Shown: positions 43,462 to 51,798 of the stretch, piece after piece
Numbering within the stretch: position 1 is the first letter of the stretch
How the letters are laid out: each line of letters opens with the position of its first letter
Origin: Nocardioides sp. L-11A
GTDB taxonomy: Bacteria > Actinomycetota > Actinomycetes > Propionibacteriales > Nocardioidaceae
Direction of reading: 5' to 3'
Assembly: GCA_029961745.1 (NCBI GenBank)
Contig: CP124680.1
Location: 620,001-684,000 of the forward strand
DNA length: 64,000 bases
Notes under the pieces: model-generated
Seen by the model: the letters and a program-made list of their open reading frames with translations, nothing else
The model's database searches: none
What the model was told of the DNA's origin: nothing
Translations under genes and position numbers: made by a program

Positions 43462-45072
43462 TCAGTAGACCGTGATCCGCAGCGCCCGCATCTTCGCGTA
43501 GAGCGTGGTCCGCGAGATGCCGAGCGCCTGGGCCGCCTTGACCTTGTTGCCGTCGTGCTCGCGCAGCGCCTCCACGATGACGGTGCGCTCGGCCCGGTCG
43601 ATGGGTGCCAGGCGGCGGGCGGGCTCCTGGGTCCGGTAGGCCTCGGGGAGCACGTCGAGGACGACGGCGCCGGTGCGCTGACGGCGTACGACGTGCTCGA
43701 CGACGGCGCGCAGCTCGCGGAGGTTGCCGGGCCAGGGCTGGGAGGACAGCGCCCCGAGGGCGCCGGGCGTGAAGTGGAGGGAGGGGTCGGCGCCGAGCTC
43801 GACGAGCATCGCGCGGACCAGCTCGGGGATCTCGTGGGGCCGGCCGGACAGCGGCGTGAGCAGCCGCCGTTCGGTGCACTCGCCGGCCAGGGCGGCGGCG
43901 CGGCCGGAGAGGGAGTCGACCGGGCCGCCGACCAGCACCAGGCGTGGCGCCCGGCGCTCGGCCAGATGGGCGGCAACCAGGTCGAGGAGGTCGTCAGGGA
44001 GCAGGTCGAACCCGTCGACACACACCGAGCCCTGGCCGGCCCGGACGAGGGCGGCGAAGTTGCGGGCCCAGGCGTCGGTGCCGTCGAGCAGTGCGGACGC
44101 GGCGCTGAGGACGGCGACCGGCTGGAGGTCGGCGAGGCGGCGCGCCTCGGTCGAGCGGCCGGAGCCGGGCGGGCCGGAGACCAGCAGGGGAGCGTGGGCG
44201 GCGGTGGTCGCCGCCGCCGGGTGGGTGCGGCGGGGCTCGCGGTGCGGCTCGACGTGGAGGAGCGCGCCCCCGCGGGCGCCGCCGACGCGCGCGGCCTCGA
44301 CCCGGACCTCCAGCCCGGACTCGAGGGTGAGGTCGATCGACGCCTCGCCGCGCACGTCCGAGGCCAGCATCCGCAGCAGCGCCACATCGGTCGACCCGAG
44401 CAGGTCCGCGGCGGCCTGGTTGGACATCAGCAGGTCGTGGCCGATCGCGACCACCGCCCGCCGCCGGCTGGCGGCGGCCTGGAAGGCGGCGAGCAGCTGC
44501 TTCTCCGAGACCCGGCTGCCGTCGAGCAGCCGCTGCTCGATGTCGGCCACCGCGCGGGCCACCAGCGGCGGCAGCAGCGGGCTGGCCTCCTCCATCAGTG
44601 CCGTGATGTCGAGGACGCCCTCGATCCGGCGGGTGGTGGGATGGAAGATCGGATGGCCGTAGCAGCTGAACCGCCGCAGGGCCACGGCGAAGTGCTCCCG
44701 GCCGTTGACCGAGATGCTGGTGCGCGTCTCCAGCACGGTGCCGAGCGCGTTGGTGCCGACCGCCTCCTCCAGGAGGGACGCCCCGACGTCCACGCCGAGG
44801 TTGTCGAACGCGCGCCGCGCGCCCGTGTCGCCGCACCAGCGCTGGGCGATCCGGCCGTCGCGGTCGACCAGGAGAGTGCCGAACATGGTGCCCTCGAGCT
44901 GCTCGTTGAGCTCGTCGAGCACGGGCGAGGCGGCCATCTGCAGCGGCGTGGTGTGGTCGACGTCGCCGTACGTCAGGTGATCCAGGGCCGAGCCGGGGGT
45001 CAGCCCGGCGAGCTCGGCGCGCCGCCAGGACTCCGCGATCGGGTCGCGCAGGTCGTGCGTCTGTGTCGTCAC
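43462..45072 (-). CDS. MimR/AcoR-type Fis-family activator
   Basis: 536 residues from GTG 45072 (GGGAGAG 5 bases before). N-terminal GAF-type sensor (about 50-200), central AAA-like domain with Walker A GPPGSGRST and Walker B-like VCVDGFDLL, and a C-terminal Fis helix-turn-helix (VEALREHDGNKVKAAQALGISRTTLYAKMRAL). The sigma-54 contact motif GAFTGA is absent, in line with sigma-54-free actinobacterial MimR-type activators. It is divergent from the alcohol dehydrogenase gene and likely activates the whole cluster through TGTCCAG-N3-CTGAACA sites. Confidence 0.88.
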   Translation of the reverse strand: MTTQTHDLRDPIAESWRRAELAGLTPGSALDHLTYGDVDHTTPLQMAASPVLDELNEQLEGTMFGTLLVDRDGRIAQRWCGDTGARRAFDNLGVDVGASLLEEAVGTNALGTVLETRTSISVNGREHFAVALRRFSCYGHPIFHPTTRRIEGVLDITALMEEASPLLPPLVARAVADIEQRLLDGSRVSEKQLLAAFQAAASRRRAVVAIGHDLLMSNQAAADLLGSTDVALLRMLASDVRGEASIDLTLESGLEVRVEAARVGGARGGALLHVEPHREPRRTHPAAATTAAHAPLLVSGPPGSGRSTEARRLADLQPVAVLSAASALLDGTDAWARNFAALVRAGQGSVCVDGFDLLPDDLLDLVAAHLAERRAPRLVLVGGPVDSLSGRAAALAGECTERRLLTPLSGRPHEIPELVRAMLVELGADPSLHFTPGALGALSSQPWPGNLRELRAVVEHVVRRQRTGAVVLDVLPEAYRTQEPARRLAPIDRAERTVIVEALREHDGNKVKAAQALGISRTTLYAKMRALRITVY

Positions 45073-45139
45073 GCGTCTCTCCCTGCCTCGGCTCCTCGTG
45101 GCGGCCGTCACAGTATGCGGACCAGGGTTGGGAGGCGGT

Positions 45140-45156
45140 TGTCCAGTTTCTGAACA
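45140..45156. promoter_or_regulatory. TGTCCAG-N3-CTGAACA inverted repeat, probable MimR site 1
   Basis: TGTCCAG TTT CTGAACA; the arms match at 6 of 7 pairs. It is 87 bp upstream of the alcohol dehydrogenase start and 68 bp from the activator start. The same motif at 48219-48235 precedes the aldehyde dehydrogenase. Confidence 0.75.
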
Positions 45157-45242
45157 CTCGCCCGCGGCCGGTCTTGCGAGTGTGGCGGGCGTCACCCAGC
45201 CCCGTCGCTCCAGCCTTCCGGCGCGAGATCAGGAGAACCCTC

Positions 45243-46355
45243 ATGAAGACCAAGGCCGCAGTCGTCTACGAGACCGGCAAGCCGATCGTGATCGAGGAGC
45301 TCACCCTCGACAAGCCCCGCGAGGGCGAGGTGCTGATCCGCTACACCCACGCCGGACTGTGCCACTCCGACGTCCACATCGCGCACGGCGACCTGGAGGC
45401 TCGGCTGCCGATGGTCCTGGGCCACGAGGGCGCCGGGATCATCGAGGAGGTCGGCCCCGGCGTCACCCGGGTCAAGGTCGGCGACCACGTCGTGTGCTCG
45501 TTCATCCCCAACTGCGGCACCTGCCGCTACTGCGCCAACGGCCAGCAGTCGATCTGCGACATGGGCGCGACCATCCTCGACGGCTACCTGCCCGGGGAGC
45601 GGTTCCCGATCACCGGTCCCGCCGGCGAGTACGGCGCGATGTGCATGCTCGGCACGTTCAGCCAGTACGGCGTCATCCACCAGAACTCCTGCGTCAAGGT
45701 GGACGACGAGCTGCCGCTGGAGAAGGCCGTCCTGGTCGGCTGCGGCGTCCCGACGGGCTGGGGCGCGGCGGTCAACACCGCCGAGGTCAAGGCCGGTGAG
45801 ACCGTCGTGGTCATGGGCATCGGCGGCATCGGCATCAACGCCGTCCAGGGGGCCGCGCTGGCCGGGGCGAAGAACGTCATCGCGATCGACCCGCTCGCCA
45901 ACAAGCGCGAGAAGGCGATGGAGCTCGGCGCCACGCACGCGTTCGAGTCGGCCGAGCTCGCGATGGAGACCATCACCAACCTGACCCGCGGCCAGATGGC
46001 CGACGCGGCGATCCTCACGCCCGGGCTGATGACCGCGGAGATCGTCTCCGACGGCTTCAACGCGGTCGGCAAGGGCGGCAAGGTCGTGCTGACCGGCCTC
46101 AACAAGCTGGAGGAGACCAACATCCAGCTGCCCGGCTCGGTGCTCACGCTCTACCGCAAGGAGCTGCGCGGCAGCCTCTTCGGCGACTGCAACCCGACCG
46201 TCGACATCCCGCGGATCCTGGGGCTCTACCAGTCGGGCGACCTCAAGCTCGACGAGATCCTCACCCGCACGTACACGCTCGAGCAGGTCAACGAGGGCTA
46301 CGACGACCTCCTCAACGGCAAGAACGTGCGCGGCGTCGTCATCCACGAGCACTGA
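45243..46355 (+). CDS. NDMA-type zinc alcohol dehydrogenase
   Basis: 370 residues; ATG 45243 behind AGGAG. Medium-chain zinc ADH with catalytic-zinc ligands in LCHSDVH and GHEGAG, the structural-zinc Cys set CGTCRYCANGQQSIC, and the NAD Rossmann motif GIGGIGINAVQGA. Sequence style matches actinobacterial NDMA-dependent alcohol dehydrogenases, in which NAD stays bound and an external acceptor is used. It oxidises alcohols to aldehydes, the first step of the cluster, followed by an aldehyde dehydrogenase and an acyl-CoA ligase. Confidence 0.92.
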   Translation: MKTKAAVVYETGKPIVIEELTLDKPREGEVLIRYTHAGLCHSDVHIAHGDLEARLPMVLGHEGAGIIEEVGPGVTRVKVGDHVVCSFIPNCGTCRYCANGQQSICDMGATILDGYLPGERFPITGPAGEYGAMCMLGTFSQYGVIHQNSCVKVDDELPLEKAVLVGCGVPTGWGAAVNTAEVKAGETVVVMGIGGIGINAVQGAALAGAKNVIAIDPLANKREKAMELGATHAFESAELAMETITNLTRGQMADAAILTPGLMTAEIVSDGFNAVGKGGKVVLTGLNKLEETNIQLPGSVLTLYRKELRGSLFGDCNPTVDIPRILGLYQSGDLKLDEILTRTYTLEQVNEGYDDLLNGKNVRGVVIHEH

Positions 46356-46361
46356 GGACCG

Positions 46362-47264
46362 ATGACTGCTGTGCTCACGGCGCTGTCGGTCGTCGACCGG
46401 GCGCGGGAGACCGAGCTTCTCGAGGCGGCGTTGGCCAGTGGCGCCCACGTCGTCCTCGAGGGGCCTCCCGGCACCGGCAAGACCACCCTGCTGCGCCGGG
46501 TCGCCGCCGCCCGGGACCGCTCGTTCGCCCTCGTCGAGGGCAATGCCGAGCTGACCCCGGCCCGGCTGGTCGGCCACTTCGACCCTGCTTTGGTGCTGAG
46601 CCGGGGCTACCAGCCGGACGTCTTCGTCGACGGACCGCTCCTCACCGCCATGCGCGAGGGCGGCCTGCTCTACGTCGAGGAGCTCAACCGGGTGCCCGAG
46701 GAGACCCTCAACACCCTGCTCACCGTCATGTCCGAGCGGGAGATCGTCGTCCCGCGGCTCGGCATGGTCCGCGCGGCGCCGGGCTTCGCGGTCGTCGCCG
46801 CGATGAACCCCTACGACGCCGTCGGCACCGCCCGGGTGTCCTCGGCCGTCTACGACCGGACCTGCCGGATCGCGATGGGCTACCAGTCGGCCGAGGCGGA
46901 GCAGGAGATCCTCGCCCAGCGTGCGCCGGTGCCGTCCGAGGCGTGGCGCGACCGTGCGGTGGCCCTGGTCCGGGCCACCCGCGAGCATCCCGAGCTCCGG
47001 GTGGGCTCGTCGGTGCGCGGCACGATCGACCTGGCCGGGATCAACCACCAGCTGGCCCGGGCCCGCGGGGTCACCGAGGACGACTGGCACACCGGCCTGG
47101 ACGCCGCGCTGGTCGCGCTGAGCGGGCGGGTCCGGGTGGACGAGGCATCGACCCGGCGGCCCGAGGAGGTCATCACCGAGCTCTACGTCGCGCACTTCGG
47201 CGCCGACCCCGAACAGGCCACCGACCCCGAGTCCGGCGAGGAGCCGCGCTCGGGGGAAGCCTGA
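46362..47264 (+). CDS. MoxR-family AAA ATPase
   Basis: 300 residues. Walker A GPPGTGKTTL (about 36-45), Walker B LLYVEELNRVPEE, sensor-like VVAAMNPYDAVGTARVS and the C-terminal lid match MoxR. MoxR ATPases act with VWA proteins as chaperones that assemble or activate metalloenzymes. It follows the alcohol dehydrogenase by 6 bp and is followed by a VWA gene, so the pair probably matures an enzyme of this pathway, perhaps the dehydrogenase itself or an oxygenase elsewhere. Confidence 0.92.
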   Translation: MTAVLTALSVVDRARETELLEAALASGAHVVLEGPPGTGKTTLLRRVAAARDRSFALVEGNAELTPARLVGHFDPALVLSRGYQPDVFVDGPLLTAMREGGLLYVEELNRVPEETLNTLLTVMSEREIVVPRLGMVRAAPGFAVVAAMNPYDAVGTARVSSAVYDRTCRIAMGYQSAEAEQEILAQRAPVPSEAWRDRAVALVRATREHPELRVGSSVRGTIDLAGINHQLARARGVTEDDWHTGLDAALVALSGRVRVDEASTRRPEEVITELYVAHFGADPEQATDPESGEEPRSGEA

Positions 47265-48217
47265 GCCCGCCCCCTGCGGGGGCGGGCGGCACCCCACTCA
47301 CGCCTCCACCCGCCTCGCGGCGCGGCCGCCCGGACCGGACCCACGGCCGCTCGGAGCTGGCGCGCAACCCGCGCTTCGAGGAGCTCTCGCCGGAGGTCGG
47401 CGAGCTCGACGTCGAGGCCGTCGAGTCGGCCGTCGCCGAGGACCCGGACGACGTCCTGCCGCTGCTCGCGCTGATGAGCCGGGCGACGGATCCCGCGTTG
47501 CGGGCCCGGGTGCAGGCCCTCGTGCCGCGGCTCGTGCTGGAGCGGGCGCGCAGCGGTCCGCACGGCCGGATCGGGGCGGGTCGGCTGCGGCCGACCCGGG
47601 CCGATCGCGGGGGCGACCTCGACCTGGACGCGTCCCTGGAGGCGGTCGCCGTCGCCCGCGGCGAGGGCCGGCCGCCGGCCCTCGACGAGCTGACCGCGTC
47701 GGTGTGGGAGCGGCCCGCGAGCGCGCTGTGCCTGCTCGTCGACCGCTCCGGGTCGATGGACGGACGACGGCTCGCGACCGCGGCGATGGCCGCCGCTGCC
47801 TGTGCGCTGCGGTCGGCCGAGTCCGGTGGCGAGCTCGCGGTGGTCGCCTTCGACCGCCGCGCCGAGACGGTCGTCGGTCTCGGGACGGCGAGCCCGGCCC
47901 GTCGTACCGTCGAACGCGTGCTCGGCCTGCGCGGCCACGGGATGACGTCCCTCGACGCGGCCCTGCGGGCGGCGCGCGAGCAGCTCGCCGGGGCGCGGGC
48001 CCGGCGCCGGATCACGGTGCTGCTCTCCGACTGCCGGGTGACCGACGACGTCGACCCGCTGCCGGCCGCGCGCGGGCTCGACGAGCTGCTGGTCGTCGCA
48101 CCGGCGTCGGATGACGACGAGGCCCGCCGCTTCGCCCGCGAGGCCGGCGCCCGGGTCGCCTCGCTCGACGCGCTCGCCGAGCTGCCCGTCGTCCTCGACC
48201 GGCTGCTCGCACCGTGA
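47261..48217 (+). CDS. VWA-domain protein, MoxR partner, with apparent CTG start
   Basis: 318 residues if translation begins at CTG 47261. VWA domain from about 155: LLVDRSGSMDGR carries the DxSxS metal site, with a Thr in GHGMTSLDAAL and an Asp in LLSDCRVTDD. A helical region with RSELARNPRFEELSPEVGELD precedes it. No ATG, GTG or TTG occurs in frame between the MoxR stop and this conserved region; the only canonical start is deep inside MoxR at 46943. The CTG overlaps the MoxR TGA (CTGA), which would allow translational coupling. A frameshift upstream is the alternative. Confidence 0.78.
   Translation: MSPPPAGAGGTPLTPPPASRRGRPDRTHGRSELARNPRFEELSPEVGELDVEAVESAVAEDPDDVLPLLALMSRATDPALRARVQALVPRLVLERARSGPHGRIGAGRLRPTRADRGGDLDLDASLEAVAVARGEGRPPALDELTASVWERPASALCLLVDRSGSMDGRRLATAAMAAAACALRSAESGGELAVVAFDRRAETVVGLGTASPARRTVERVLGLRGHGMTSLDAALRAAREQLAGARARRRITVLLSDCRVTDDVDPLPAARGLDELLVVAPASDDDEARRFAREAGARVASLDALAELPVVLDRLLAP
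47265..47287. promoter_or_regulatory. Strong GC hairpin at the MoxR/VWA junction
   Basis: GCCCGCCCCC-TGC-GGGGGCGGGC, a perfect 10-bp stem with 3-base loop just after the MoxR stop. It could attenuate transcription, or control VWA translation if the CTG start is real. Confidence 0.6.
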
Positions 48218-48218
48218 A

Positions 48219-48235
48219 TGTCCAGAAGCTGAACA
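48219..48235. promoter_or_regulatory. TGTCCAG-N3-CTGAACA inverted repeat, probable MimR site 2
   Basis: TGTCCAG AAG CTGAACA, arms identical to site 1 at 45140-45156. It begins 2 bp after the VWA stop and lies 62 bp upstream of the aldehyde dehydrogenase ATG, giving this gene its own activator-dependent promoter. Confidence 0.75.
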
Positions 48236-48296
48236 CCCCCCGAGCGCGCGGGCCACGACGCTCGGCGCTACCGATCGACTTCCCTACGGAGGAACC

Positions 48297-49805
48297 ATGA
48301 CCGACCTGCTCGTCCCCACCGACCACGCCGCGCTCCCCGCCGTGCGTGACTGGCTCGCCCGCCCCAAGGGCCTGTTCATCGGCGGCTCCTGGGTGGACGC
48401 CGCCTCGGGCCGCACCTTCGAGACCCGCGACCCGGCGACGGGGCAGGTCCTCACCCGGGTCGCCCACGGCGAGGCGGAGGACGTCGACCGCGCGGTGCGC
48501 GCCGCCCGGACCGCGTTCGAGGGCGAGTGGGCGCTGTGGACGCCTGCCCAGCGCCAGCGCCTGCTGTTCAAGATCGGCGAGGCGATCTACGACCACGCCG
48601 AGGAGCTGGCCCAGCTCGAGTCGCTCGACAACGGCAAGTCGGCGGGCGTCGCGCAGGCCGTCGACATCACCTGGGTCGCCGAGCTGTTCCAGTACTACGC
48701 GGGCTGGGCCACCAAGATCGAGGGCCGGACCATCCCGGTGTCCGTCCCGTGGGCGCCCGGCACCCAGTGGCATGCCTACACCCTGCGCGAGCCGGTCGGT
48801 GTGTGCGGCGCGATCGTGCCGTGGAACTTCCCGCTGCTGATGGCCGCCTTCAAGATCCCGGTCGCACTCACCTGTGGCAACACGGTGGTGCTCAAGCCGG
48901 CCGAGGACACCCCGCTCACCGCGCTCCGGCTCGCCGAGATCATGGCCGAGTGCGGCCTGCCGGACGGTGTCTTCAACGTCGTGACCGGCTACGGCGACGC
49001 GGGGGCCGCGCTGGCCGGCCACGACGACGTCGACAAGATCGCCTTCACCGGCTCGACCGAGGTCGGCAGGCTCATCGTCGATGCCGCCAAGGGCAACCTG
49101 AAGAAGGTCTCCCTGGAGCTGGGCGGCAAGAGCCCCCAGGTCGTGTACGCCGACGCCGACCTCGACCTCGCCATCCCCGGCACCGCCTCGGGCTTCCTGT
49201 TCAACCACGGCCAGACCTGCACCAGCGGCACCCGTCTGCTCGTGGAGGACCGGATCTTCGACGAGTTCACCCAAGGTGTCGCCGAGGTCGCCGCCGCCAG
49301 CAAGCTCGGCCCCGGCCTCGACCCGACCTCCACGGTCGGGCCGCTGGTGTCGCAGACCCAGCTCGACCGGGTCCTCGGGTACGTCGACCAGGGCCTGCGC
49401 GACGGCGCCCGCGCCCTCACCGGCGGCGCGCGCCACGGGGACACCGGCTACTACGTCGAGCCGACCGTGCTCGTCGACGTCGACTCCTCGTTCAGCGTCT
49501 ACCGCGAGGAGATCTTCGGGCCGGTCGTGGTCGCCACCCCGTTCAGCGCGGAGCGCGGCGTCGCGGCGGCGGCCAACGACACGCCGTACGGGCTCGCCGC
49601 CTCGGTGTGGACCAAGGACGTCACGAAGGCGCACCGCACCGCGCGTCAGATCAAGGCGGGCACGGTGTGGATCAACTGCCACAACGCCTTCGACGCCGCG
49701 ATGCCCTTCGGCGGGTACAAGCAGTCCGGCTGGGGCCGCGAACTCGGCGCGTCGGCGATCGACGCCTACACCGAGCAGAAGTCGGTCAACGCGCTGCTGG
49801 CCTGA
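48297..49805 (+). CDS. NAD(P)-dependent aldehyde dehydrogenase
   Basis: 502 residues; ATG 48297 behind ACGGAGGAA. Family motifs in order: VPWNFPLLMA (oxyanion Asn), FTGSTEVGRLI (cofactor), LELGGKSPQ (general-base Glu), NHGQTCTSGTRL (nucleophile Cys) and EEIFGPVV. Oxidises the aldehyde made by the alcohol dehydrogenase to a carboxylic acid. Probably expressed from its own MimR-type promoter. Confidence 0.95.
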   Translation: MTDLLVPTDHAALPAVRDWLARPKGLFIGGSWVDAASGRTFETRDPATGQVLTRVAHGEAEDVDRAVRAARTAFEGEWALWTPAQRQRLLFKIGEAIYDHAEELAQLESLDNGKSAGVAQAVDITWVAELFQYYAGWATKIEGRTIPVSVPWAPGTQWHAYTLREPVGVCGAIVPWNFPLLMAAFKIPVALTCGNTVVLKPAEDTPLTALRLAEIMAECGLPDGVFNVVTGYGDAGAALAGHDDVDKIAFTGSTEVGRLIVDAAKGNLKKVSLELGGKSPQVVYADADLDLAIPGTASGFLFNHGQTCTSGTRLLVEDRIFDEFTQGVAEVAAASKLGPGLDPTSTVGPLVSQTQLDRVLGYVDQGLRDGARALTGGARHGDTGYYVEPTVLVDVDSSFSVYREEIFGPVVVATPFSAERGVAAAANDTPYGLAASVWTKDVTKAHRTARQIKAGTVWINCHNAFDAAMPFGGYKQSGWGRELGASAIDAYTEQKSVNALLA

Positions 49806-49832
49806 CCGGCCGGGCCCTCCGCGCCGGCCACT

Positions 49833-49868
49833 CCGGCGCGGTGCCCTCGATCGAGGGTGCCGCGCCGG
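49833..49868 (+). promoter_or_regulatory. 36-base hairpin between aldehyde dehydrogenase and acyl-CoA ligase
   Basis: Arms 49833-49850 and 49851-49868 are complementary except for two T-G/G-T positions that would be wobble pairs in RNA; the centre CCCTCGATCGAGGG is a perfect palindrome. It would reduce read-through into, or set the ratio with, the ligase gene. Confidence 0.6.
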
Positions 49869-49893
49869 CCGCCTTCCGACGAGAGTGAGCACC

Positions 49894-51621
49894 ATGAGCA
49901 CGACGACCGCCCTCACGACCACCGCGTTGCGCGCCGCCCGCGACGGCCTGCTGGAGCGGCGCACGTCGTACGACGCGGCGGTGGCGGGCTTCGAGTGGCC
50001 GGAGGTCGGGCCCACGTTCAACTTCGTGCACGACTGGTTCGACGGCTATGCGCGCGGCAGCGACCGGCCGGGCCTGGTCATCGTCGAGGAGGACGGCAGT
50101 CGGGCGGCGTACTCGTTCGGCGAGCTGGTCAGCCGCTCCGAGCAGGTCGCCGCGCATCTGGCCGCCCAGGGGATCGGCCGCGGCGACAGCGTCGTGGTGA
50201 TGCTCGGCAACCAGGTCGAGCTGTGGGAGTCGATGCTGGCGCTGATCCGGCTCGGCGCGGTGATCATGCCGACCACGACCGCGGTGGGGCCCGCCGAGCT
50301 CGTGGACCGGCTCGGCCGCGGCGCCGCGCGTGCGGTCGTGTGCAATGCCGCCGACGCCGCGAAGTTCGACGAGGTGCCCGGCGACTACGCGCGCCTCGCC
50401 GTGGGCGAGGCCCCGTCGGGCTGGCTGTCCTACGCCGCGGCGTACGACGTCCCGGCCGCGCCGCTGCCCCACCCGGGCAACGCCAGCACCGACCGGCTGC
50501 TCCTCTACTTCACCTCCGGGACCACCTCGCGGCCCAAGCTCGTCGAGCACACCCACGTGTCCTACCCGGTCGGCCACCTGTCGACGATGTACTGGCTCGG
50601 CCTGCAGCCGGGCGACGTGCACCTCAACATCTCCAGCCCGGGCTGGGCGAAGCACGCCTGGTCGAACTTCTTCGCGCCCTGGCTCGCGGAGGCCACGGTC
50701 TTCGTCTACAACTACGCGCGCTTCGACGCGGCCGCGCTGCTCGGCCAGCTCCGGACCGAGGGCGTGACCACCTTCTGCGCGCCGCCGACCGTGTGGCGGA
50801 TGCTCATCAACGCCGACCTGTCCGGTGGCCCGGGCAAGCTCCGCGAGGCCATCGCCGCCGGCGAGCCGCTCAACCCCGAGGTGATCAGCCAGGTCGAGCG
50901 GCACTGGGGGCTGACCATCCGCGACGGCTTCGGCCAGACCGAGATGACCGCGGCGATCGCGAACACGCCCGGCCAGCCGGTGAGGTCCGGCTCGATGGGG
51001 CGCCCACTGCCCGGCGTACCGGTGGTGCTGGTCGATCCGCTCACCGGCACCGTCGTCGACGGCGTGGGGGAGGGCGAGATCTGCCTGGACCTGCACGACA
51101 GCCCGGCCGGCGCGCCGCTGACGCTGATGACCGGCTACCAGGGCGACCCGGAGAAGAACGCCGACGCGATGGCCGGCGGTCACTACCACACCGGCGACGT
51201 CGCGGCCCGGGACGAGGACGGCTACATCACCTATGTCGGCCGCACCGACGACGTCTTCAAGGCCTCCGACTACAAGATCAGCCCGTTCGAGCTGGAGTCG
51301 GTGCTGATCGAGCACCCCGCGGTCGCCGAGGCGGCGGTGGTCCCGGCGCCCGACCCGGTGCGCCTCGCCGTCCCGAAGGCGTACGTCGCCCTCGTGGCCG
51401 GACACGAGCCGACGGAGGAGACGGCGGAGTCGATCCTGCGCTACGCCCGCGAGCACCTCGCGCCCTTCCTGCGGGTGCGTCGACTGGAGTTCTACGAGCT
51501 CCCCAAGACCATCTCCGGCAAGATCCGCCGGGTCGAGCTGCGCCAGCGCGAGGCCGAGGTCGAGGGGCAGCGGCCCGTCGGGGAGTTCCGCGACGAGGAC
51601 TTCCCGGGGCTGCGGGGCTGA
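49894..51621 (+). CDS. AMP-forming acyl-CoA synthetase (medium-chain type)
   Basis: 575 residues. ANL-family motifs: YFTSGTTSRPK (P-loop, A3), GFGQTEMT (A5), HTGDVA (A7), GRTDDVFKASDYKISPFELE (A8) and a catalytic Lys in KTISGKIRR (A10). Overall style is ACSM/medium-chain. Converts the acid from the aldehyde dehydrogenase, ATP and CoA into acyl-CoA for beta-oxidation. Last gene of the MimR cluster, followed by a long inverted repeat. Confidence 0.92.
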   Translation: MSTTTALTTTALRAARDGLLERRTSYDAAVAGFEWPEVGPTFNFVHDWFDGYARGSDRPGLVIVEEDGSRAAYSFGELVSRSEQVAAHLAAQGIGRGDSVVVMLGNQVELWESMLALIRLGAVIMPTTTAVGPAELVDRLGRGAARAVVCNAADAAKFDEVPGDYARLAVGEAPSGWLSYAAAYDVPAAPLPHPGNASTDRLLLYFTSGTTSRPKLVEHTHVSYPVGHLSTMYWLGLQPGDVHLNISSPGWAKHAWSNFFAPWLAEATVFVYNYARFDAAALLGQLRTEGVTTFCAPPTVWRMLINADLSGGPGKLREAIAAGEPLNPEVISQVERHWGLTIRDGFGQTEMTAAIANTPGQPVRSGSMGRPLPGVPVVLVDPLTGTVVDGVGEGEICLDLHDSPAGAPLTLMTGYQGDPEKNADAMAGGHYHTGDVAARDEDGYITYVGRTDDVFKASDYKISPFELESVLIEHPAVAEAAVVPAPDPVRLAVPKAYVALVAGHEPTEETAESILRYAREHLAPFLRVRRLEFYELPKTISGKIRRVELRQREAEVEGQRPVGEFRDEDFPGLRG

Positions 51622-51657
51622 TCCGGCTGGCGGGCGGCCGCCGGGTCCGGGTTGGCG

Positions 51658-51766
51658 TGTAACACGCTGTCCACTCGACTGGTCGCCGGTTCTCCGCGGA
51701 AATCGCCCGGAATCAGCCGGATTTCTGCTGACAATCGCCAGGTAGTCAGGTGGACAGCGTGTTACA
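51658..51766. terminator. Long inverted repeat at convergent junction
   Basis: TGTAACACGCTGTCCAC (51658-51674) pairs perfectly with 51750-51766 across a 75-base interior that holds smaller stems. It fills the space between convergent stops and probably terminates both transcripts. Confidence 0.75.
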
Positions 51767-51798
51767 GCACCTGCCCGCCCGACCGTCCCGCGAGCGGA

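Noticed and set aside
43462-45072. Sigma-54-dependent activator
   Set aside because: The GAFTGA loop needed to contact sigma-54 is absent, so only the MimR/AcoR architecture is claimed.
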